The translations under genes were made by a program, and so were the position numbers. The notes beneath the pieces are model-generated. The model ran no database searches. It saw only the letters and a program-made list of their open reading frames with translations, and was not told the DNA's origin. DNA of 39,334 nucleotides. It comes from Alphaproteobacteria bacterium. Its GTDB lineage: Bacteria; Pseudomonadota; Alphaproteobacteria; Puniceispirillales; UBA1172. Where the stretch lies: NCBI GenBank assembly GCA_016778985.1, contig JADHOM010000017.1:1-39334 (forward strand). The letters are read 5' to 3'. Of the stretch, positions 35,001 to 39,334 are shown in pieces; positions within the stretch are counted from its first letter, which is position 1, and each line of letters starts with the position of its first letter.

Positions 35001-35758
35001 GGGTTAATCTCAACCTTAAAATGGCCTGACCTATAGTCAGACGCTATTTTATTATATTCATTATTATCAATATGATAAAAGCTAACTCTATCTCCTGCTC
35101 TTAACAATATAGGGTCTGATTTTTGGGCATCAAATAAAGGAATGGGAACGCGCCCAATCAAGTTCCAGCCCCCTGGTGAAGGCAGGGGATAAACCACCGT
35201 CTGATCCATAGCAATGCCTAATGATAACGCCGGAACATGCGCGCGCGGGGTTTTGCGCCGTGGTAAATACAGCGCTTCATCAACACCTTTCATATAAGCA
35301 AGCCCCGGTAAAAACCCCATGATAGCAACATCCAAAATGTTGGATTGATGCCGCTTTACCACCTCATCTGTGGACATATTCAGCGTTGTTGCGACTTCAA
35401 GCAGATCAGGGCCAAACTCACCTCCATAACAACACGGAATATGAATAAGACGGCCTGCCCCTTCATCATTTGTCAGCGTCGCGAGCAGCGGCGTAATTTC
35501 CTCAATCAATGAGGCGGCAGATGTCACAAGCGGATTATACTGCACCAATAGATTAGTAAGCCCCGGGATCATATCCTCAATGCCTTTGATATTATCATCT
35601 GCGATAATCTTCCTAATGGCATGTGCCAAGGCGCGCGCGGCTTTGGTGGCGTGATCTGTTGGCAGGTCATCCATATTAATGACAATGCCATGATCACCAG
35701 CAGATAAAAACCGCCGATCATAAGGTTGTTTTAATGGCGCAAAAGATATCATAATCAT
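34997..35758 (-). CDS. pxpB: 5-oxoprolinase subunit B
   Basis: 253 aa. Family features: FAPLKQPYDRRFLSAGDHGI at the start, the HIPCCYGGEFGPDLLEVA motif, IMGFLPGLAYMKGVDEALYL, then PRRKTPRAHVPALSLGIA and SPGGWNLIGRVPIPLFDAQ near the end. It acts with PxpC as the partner subunit of the 5-oxoprolinase. It is the first gene of the leftward pxpB-pxpC-AroE-like unit and is divergent from pxpA across 80 bp that must hold both promoters. Confidence 0.9.
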   Translation of the reverse strand: MIMISFAPLKQPYDRRFLSAGDHGIVINMDDLPTDHATKAARALAHAIRKIIADDNIKGIEDMIPGLTNLLVQYNPLVTSAASLIEEITPLLATLTNDEGAGRLIHIPCCYGGEFGPDLLEVATTLNMSTDEVVKRHQSNILDVAIMGFLPGLAYMKGVDEALYLPRRKTPRAHVPALSLGIAMDQTVVYPLPSPGGWNLIGRVPIPLFDAQKSDPILLRAGDRVSFYHIDNNEYNKIASDYRSGHFKVEINP

Positions 35759-35838
35759 TCTGTCATAACGAATATGTTATCCATTGAAAAGCATGAAACA
35801 ATAACGCTAAACTAATAGCGCTAATAAAAGGATGGCAG

Positions 35839-36609
35839 ATGATGGATTTTAATCTTAATGCTGATATGGCAGAGAGCTATGGCACTTGGGTAATGGGAAA
35901 TGATGAGGCGCTATTGCCCATTATCAATTCGGCAAATATTGCCTGCGGGTTTCATGCCGGTGACTATAACATCATGGCGAATACCATGCGTAAAGCGATG
36001 GAAAATCATGTCAGTATTGGCGCGCATCCAGGGTTTTATGATCTGCATGGCTTTGGTCGCCGTCCGATCAATCTTTCAGTGAACGAGGTTGAACACCTGA
36101 TCGCCTATCAGTTAGGCGCCGCTATGGGTGCCGCGGCTTTAGCAGGTGCTAAAGTAACGCATGTAAAGCCGCATGGTGCGCTCAATAATATGGCGGCAAA
36201 TAATATTGATATGGCGATGGCTATTGCTCGTGCTGTCAAAGCCGTTGATGCTAGCCAGATTTTTCTAGCCCCTGTTCTCAGCCAGCTTGTTGTTGCAGGT
36301 GATAAATGCGGGCTAAGCGTTGCCCAAGAGATTTTTGCCGACCGTGCTTATATGCCAGATGGCCAATTAGCCCCGCGCAGCCGACCCGATGCCATGATAG
36401 ATGATCCTGACATGGCATTAACGCGGTCACTTGCCATGCTAGTCGAACATAAAATTACCGCCATTGACGGGACAACATTGCCAATCACGCCCCATTCCTT
36501 GTGTGTTCATGGTGATGGGCCGTCTGCGGTTGCAATGGCAGAACATCTTCAAACGGGACTTACTGAAGCCGGATTAGTCGCTAAAACCCTGCCCGAAATG
36601 ATGGTCTAA
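35839..36609 (+). CDS. pxpA: 5-oxoprolinase subunit A (LamB/YcsF family)
   Basis: 256 aa. Typical motifs: [20 protein letters not shown] at the start, [34 protein letters not shown] with metal-type His/Asp residues, [34 protein letters not shown], and a late [12 protein letters not shown]. It catalyses the first ATP-dependent step on 5-oxoproline with PxpBC. It is divergent from pxpBC, although many genomes keep the three genes in one operon. The stop overlaps that of the convergent msrB by 2-3 bases. Confidence 0.93.
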   Translation: MMDFNLNADMAESYGTWVMGNDEALLPIINSANIACGFHAGDYNIMANTMRKAMENHVSIGAHPGFYDLHGFGRRPINLSVNEVEHLIAYQLGAAMGAAALAGAKVTHVKPHGALNNMAANNIDMAMAIARAVKAVDASQIFLAPVLSQLVVAGDKCGLSVAQEIFADRAYMPDGQLAPRSRPDAMIDDPDMALTRSLAMLVEHKITAIDGTTLPITPHSLCVHGDGPSAVAMAEHLQTGLTEAGLVAKTLPEMMV

Positions 36610-37019
36610 TCACTATCGGATGATGATTTACTGTCAGGCTGAAATTGCAGTGACGCCGAATTGATACAAAACCGTTCACCTGTTGGCTCTGGCCCATCAG
36701 GAAAAATATGCCCTAGATGCGCGTCACATTTGGCGCAATGGACTTCGGTTCGCGTCATGAAAAAGGATCGATCAGTTGTCGTTTCCACCTTTTCCATGCT
36801 GACAGGTTGCCAAAAACTTGGCCAGCCAGAACCCGAATCATATTTGGTGTCTGATGAAAACAGCTCTTCTCCGCAACAAATACAATTATAACGGCCAGCG
36901 GCTTTATTATCCCAATAGGCACCCGTAAAAGCTCTTTCAGTGCCGTGCTGGCGCGTCACATGATATTGCTCATCAGTCAGCTTAGATTTCCATTCTTCTT
37001 CGAATTTGATTATTTTTGT
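36606..37019 (-). CDS. msrB: Peptide-methionine (R)-S-oxide reductase
   Basis: 137 aa from the ATG at 37019, behind GGAG at good spacing; the longer frame to 37055 lacks this site. The MsrB fold is complete: [20 protein letters not shown], the zinc Cys pairs in [11 protein letters not shown] and [17 protein letters not shown], the [12 protein letters not shown] loop, and the catalytic Cys in [13 protein letters not shown]. It repairs oxidised methionine in cytoplasmic proteins. The tail is a short acidic Ser/Asp stretch. It is the last gene of the leftward LysM-phosphatidyltransferase-msrB run. Confidence 0.95.
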   Translation of the reverse strand, partial: TKIIKFEEEWKSKLTDEQYHVTRQHGTERAFTGAYWDNKAAGRYNCICCGEELFSSDTKYDSGSGWPSFWQPVSMEKVETTTDRSFFMTRTEVHCAKCDAHLGHIFPDGPEPTGERFCINSASLQFQPDSKSSSDSD

Positions 37020-37055
37020 CATGCTAATCTCCATTATTGATATTGATATAAGCAC

Positions 37056-37667
37056 CTATTGGCGCGAAGAAAAGGTATCAACCGCCATAAAAATGCGTGT
37101 TGCTGTGGTGATCAGAGATAAACAGCCAAAGCCAAGGGAGAGCCAGAAAAACCAAGATGGAAAAACGCAGATCAAGATCAGAAAGCCAATCGTTTCCGCG
37201 CCTTCGGTCAACCCACCTAGATAATAAAATGATTTTTTCTGTTGCCTTTCCATTTGCAAATCATGTTTTGCCGCAATAATGGCAAAGGCCAAGAACGATG
37301 AGCCTGTGCCAATGAAACAAAACATTATAAATGCCGCGATCTGGGCATCTGCTGGATCAGCAAAGGCAAAGCCTAATGGAATTGATGCATAGAACATAAA
37401 ATCGAAAACAATATCCAGATATCCACCCAAGTCGGTTGCACCTGCTAATCGGGCGACAGCACCATCCAAGCCATCTGCCAGACGGTTCAAGCAAATACAA
37501 ACAATGGCCAGTTGATAAAATCCTAAACAGATCATGCAAAATGCTAGCAATCCGATGATAGCGCCAACCACAGTGATAACGTTGGCGCTAACCCCTAACC
37601 GATGCAATGCTCGTGCTGGGGTTAAAAGAGCAATTTCAACAGCAGGTCTTAGTCTTGTATCCAGCAT
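37056..37667 (-). CDS. CDP-alcohol phosphatidyltransferase family protein
   Basis: 203 aa membrane enzyme with about six helices. The active-site signature is LADGLDGAVARLAGATDLGG followed by YLDIVFDF, matching the D-G-x2-A-R-x7-G-x3-D-x3-D pattern with all four Asp. It uses a CDP-linked lipid and an alcohol head group to make a phospholipid, in the inner membrane; the alcohol is not identifiable. The start GVSANVITVVGAIIGLLAF resembles other family members. It lies 5 bp downstream of the LysM gene and 36 bp upstream of msrB. Confidence 0.9.
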   Translation of the reverse strand: MLDTRLRPAVEIALLTPARALHRLGVSANVITVVGAIIGLLAFCMICLGFYQLAIVCICLNRLADGLDGAVARLAGATDLGGYLDIVFDFMFYASIPLGFAFADPADAQIAAFIMFCFIGTGSSFLAFAIIAAKHDLQMERQQKKSFYYLGGLTEGAETIGFLILICVFPSWFFWLSLGFGCLSLITTATRIFMAVDTFSSRQ

Positions 37668-37672
37668 TTATA

Positions 37673-38818
37673 TCAATTTGGAATAATGAAAATTTGATCA
37701 GGGTAAATCAGGTCAGGATTATCAATCTCACCAGCATTTGAGCTATAAATATCAATATATTTTATGCCTTGGCCATAAGTTCGATATGCGATCCGCCACA
37801 AGGCATCACCTTTCTGGACAACTACAAGCGTATTACCGTCCAGCGTTTCATCCAATTTAGCCTTGCTAAGCGCAATACTGGCTGAGGCTAGTGTAGCGCC
37901 ATTATCATCTGTCATGACAACAGCAACAGTAAACCTGTTGCGGTCCGGTATATTTGCTTCGGCCAGATAACCCTCAGGATTAATTGTTACCGTGGCGAGG
38001 GCGCTGTCGACTGTGACCGCGATATTACCTGAGCCTTGCCGAAAACCCGATATTGCCATTCGATTATCGGATAAGGCTTCGATCATCCGAATAGTGACTT
38101 TCGGCGGAAGCGAGGGGTTGGCTATCATATCTGCTGGAACAGTAGGATCAACAGCAATAGCCGGGCTTTCAGTTATAGAAATAACGCTATCTTCGGGATC
38201 TTCAGTTAGTGGTGATTGCAATACTTTCGCTTCTAATTCAACTTGCAGTGCTCCTGCTTCTTCTGAAGGAACCAATGCCACCAATGGTGCCGTATCAGCA
38301 TCTTCGGGGATGACCACGACAACATCACGTTGGGCCGTAATGCTTTCCCCATCAGGGGTAATGGCGGTGACAGATAACAAATAGCTGCCAGCCGCAAGTG
38401 GGGTATCCGGAACGGCCGCCCAATCACCATTTTTATTTACTTTTGCTGAGGCAATTAGATCATCTTTATGATGAATTTTGATTTTGTTTTCAGGATTTGA
38501 CTGACCGCTTAAGACAATAACGCCATCCGGAGACACATTGACGAGTTCAACCGTGACAAATTGCTCAACATCAACCGCATCAGATGTGCTATCACTCTCA
38601 GCAGATGTATTATCTGCTATGGCGTCTTCTGATGTATTCTCATTAGACTCAATCGTCAAAGATAGCGAATTATCAGGCTCCACAACAGGTGGTTCTTGCA
38701 CCGTTTCGGACAAGTTAGGGGTGTTATTTTCTGGTGCTGTCTGATATAGATAGACACCAAGAATAATTAGGGAAAAGGCAGCTACAATGGCGGTCAAAAT
38801 CAAAGGTATGTTTTTCAT
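37673..38818 (-). CDS. LysM-domain membrane-anchored protein
   Basis: 381 aa. N-terminal membrane anchor (PLILTAIVAAFSLIILGVYLY), then an acidic, Ser/Thr-rich disordered stretch to about residue 85. Two Ig-like or bacterial-type domains follow: first NVSPDGVIVLSGQSNPENKI to about 170, then around 240-320 (VTIRMIEALSDNRMAISGFR). The C-terminal LysM (about 328-381) reads VVQKGDALWRIAYRTYGQG and ends DLIYPDQIFIIPN. LysM binds peptidoglycan, so the protein probably spans from the inner membrane to the cell wall. It is divergent from the LOG-family gene. Confidence 0.9.
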   Translation of the reverse strand: MKNIPLILTAIVAAFSLIILGVYLYQTAPENNTPNLSETVQEPPVVEPDNSLSLTIESNENTSEDAIADNTSAESDSTSDAVDVEQFVTVELVNVSPDGVIVLSGQSNPENKIKIHHKDDLIASAKVNKNGDWAAVPDTPLAAGSYLLSVTAITPDGESITAQRDVVVVIPEDADTAPLVALVPSEEAGALQVELEAKVLQSPLTEDPEDSVISITESPAIAVDPTVPADMIANPSLPPKVTIRMIEALSDNRMAISGFRQGSGNIAVTVDSALATVTINPEGYLAEANIPDRNRFTVAVVMTDDNGATLASASIALSKAKLDETLDGNTLVVVQKGDALWRIAYRTYGQGIKYIDIYSSNAGEIDNPDLIYPDQIFIIPN

Positions 38819-38890
38819 TTGTAACCTCCCCTTAGCTCAAGACTACTCTATCATATCCATAATGGCAACGTTACCAAAATTGGATATGTC

Positions 38891-39334
38891 ATGAATATTT
38901 GTGTGTTTTCCGGATCGTCTGCTGCCACTTCTCCCGAATTGCTTGCAATGGCTGAACGTATTGGCGCAATGATCGCCGCCCGCCATATGGGATTTATTTA
39001 TGGCGGTGGTAGCACTGGCATGATGGGAGCATCGGCATCTGGCGCCTTATCACATGGCGGCAATGTTCATGGCATTATTCCAAGATTTTTACAAAACCTA
39101 GAAGTCGCTAACGAAGATATCAGCAAATTAACGATTACGGAAAATATGCATCAGCGCAAACAAATGATGTATGAGGAAGCTGATGCGTTTATTGTTTTGC
39201 CTGGCGGCTTTGGAACAATGGAAGAAATGATTGAAGTGCTGACTTGGTGCCAATTAAAGGTTATCAGCAAACCGATTTTTATTTTTAATCCTGACGGCTA
39301 CTGGGATCATATGCTGGCTATGTTTGCTCATGCT
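38891..39334 (+). CDS. LOG family protein (cytokinin riboside phosphohydrolase-like), C-terminus beyond window
   Basis: 148 codons visible from the ATG at 38891; translated by hand, no stop before the edge. Lysine decarboxylase-like Rossmann fold: MNICVFSGSSAATSPELLAM, MGFIYGGGSTGMMGASASG, and the nucleotide-binding ADAFIVLPGGFGTMEEMIEV, the PGGxGTxxE signature of the family, then LTWCQLKVISKPIFIFN. Bacterial members hydrolyse nucleoside 5'-monophosphates; the true substrate varies. It is divergent from the LysM gene with 72 bp between. Roughly the last quarter is cut off. Confidence 0.9.
   Translation, partial: MNICVFSGSSAATSPELLAMAERIGAMIAARHMGFIYGGGSTGMMGASASGALSHGGNVHGIIPRFLQNLEVANEDISKLTITENMHQRKQMMYEEADAFIVLPGGFGTMEEMIEVLTWCQLKVISKPIFIFNPDGYWDHMLAMFAHA

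Overview
The window looks like chromosomal DNA from a marine-type alphaproteobacterium. The evidence is a GcrA cell-cycle regulator, an NDUFS4-type complex I accessory protein, the tig-clpP-clpX-lon-hupB block ending at tRNA-Val, and a glnB-glnA pair. The moderate GC content and the gene families suggest a SAR116-like (Puniceispirillales) lineage, but that placement is inferred from gene content only. Nearly every gene is tightly packed and intact. There is no CRISPR array, no rRNA and no transposase.

Region by region. (1) 1-860 is the edge of a mobile element: a tyrosine recombinase, cut by the window edge, starts 62 bp beyond the 3' end of tRNA-Arg(UCU), and its first 150 bp carry five copies of a DNA motif. 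(2) 954-2384 holds a small secreted protein, an NDUFS4-like protein, tRNA-Pro(UGG) and a DUF192 protein. (3) 2368-9822 is one leftward Mrp-type cation/proton antiporter operon (E-F-G-DUF4040/MbhE-B-C-D-D-small protein-D). It has no full-length MrpA and has three separate antiporter-like subunits. (4) 9971-11147 has two very short convergent membrane-protein genes around hairpins, then a beta-keto acid cleavage enzyme. (5) 11197-14664 has an ammonium transporter divergent from a LysR regulator with a clear LysR box, a small unknown protein and a methyltransferase. (6) 14725-15633 is a sparse stretch between tRNA-Asp and tRNA-Val with a tiny coiled-coil membrane protein.

(7) 15706-22297 is the protein-quality block hupB, lon, clpX, clpP and tig, all leftward, followed by tRNA-His. 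The trigger factor has an alternating-histidine insert and a long Lys/Ala tail. (8) 22573-25728 has an aminotransferase, then glnB and glnA (nitrogen signalling and glutamine synthesis), closed by a strong terminator. (9) 25886-30013 has parE behind an unusual nested palindrome, a convergent alpha/beta hydrolase and a DEAD-box helicase. (10) 30023-33084 has pepN directly downstream of gcrA. (11) 33149-36609 is a 5-oxoprolinase locus (pxpB-pxpC with an atypical AroE-like gene, divergent from pxpA). (12) 36606-38818 is a leftward LysM protein, CDP-alcohol phosphatidyltransferase and msrB set. A LOG-family gene runs off the right edge.

Functionally the window is mostly housekeeping: ion homeostasis, nitrogen uptake and assimilation, proteolysis and folding, chromosome topology and cell-cycle control. 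The accessory signal is concentrated at the left edge and, weakly, between tRNA-Asp and tRNA-Val.
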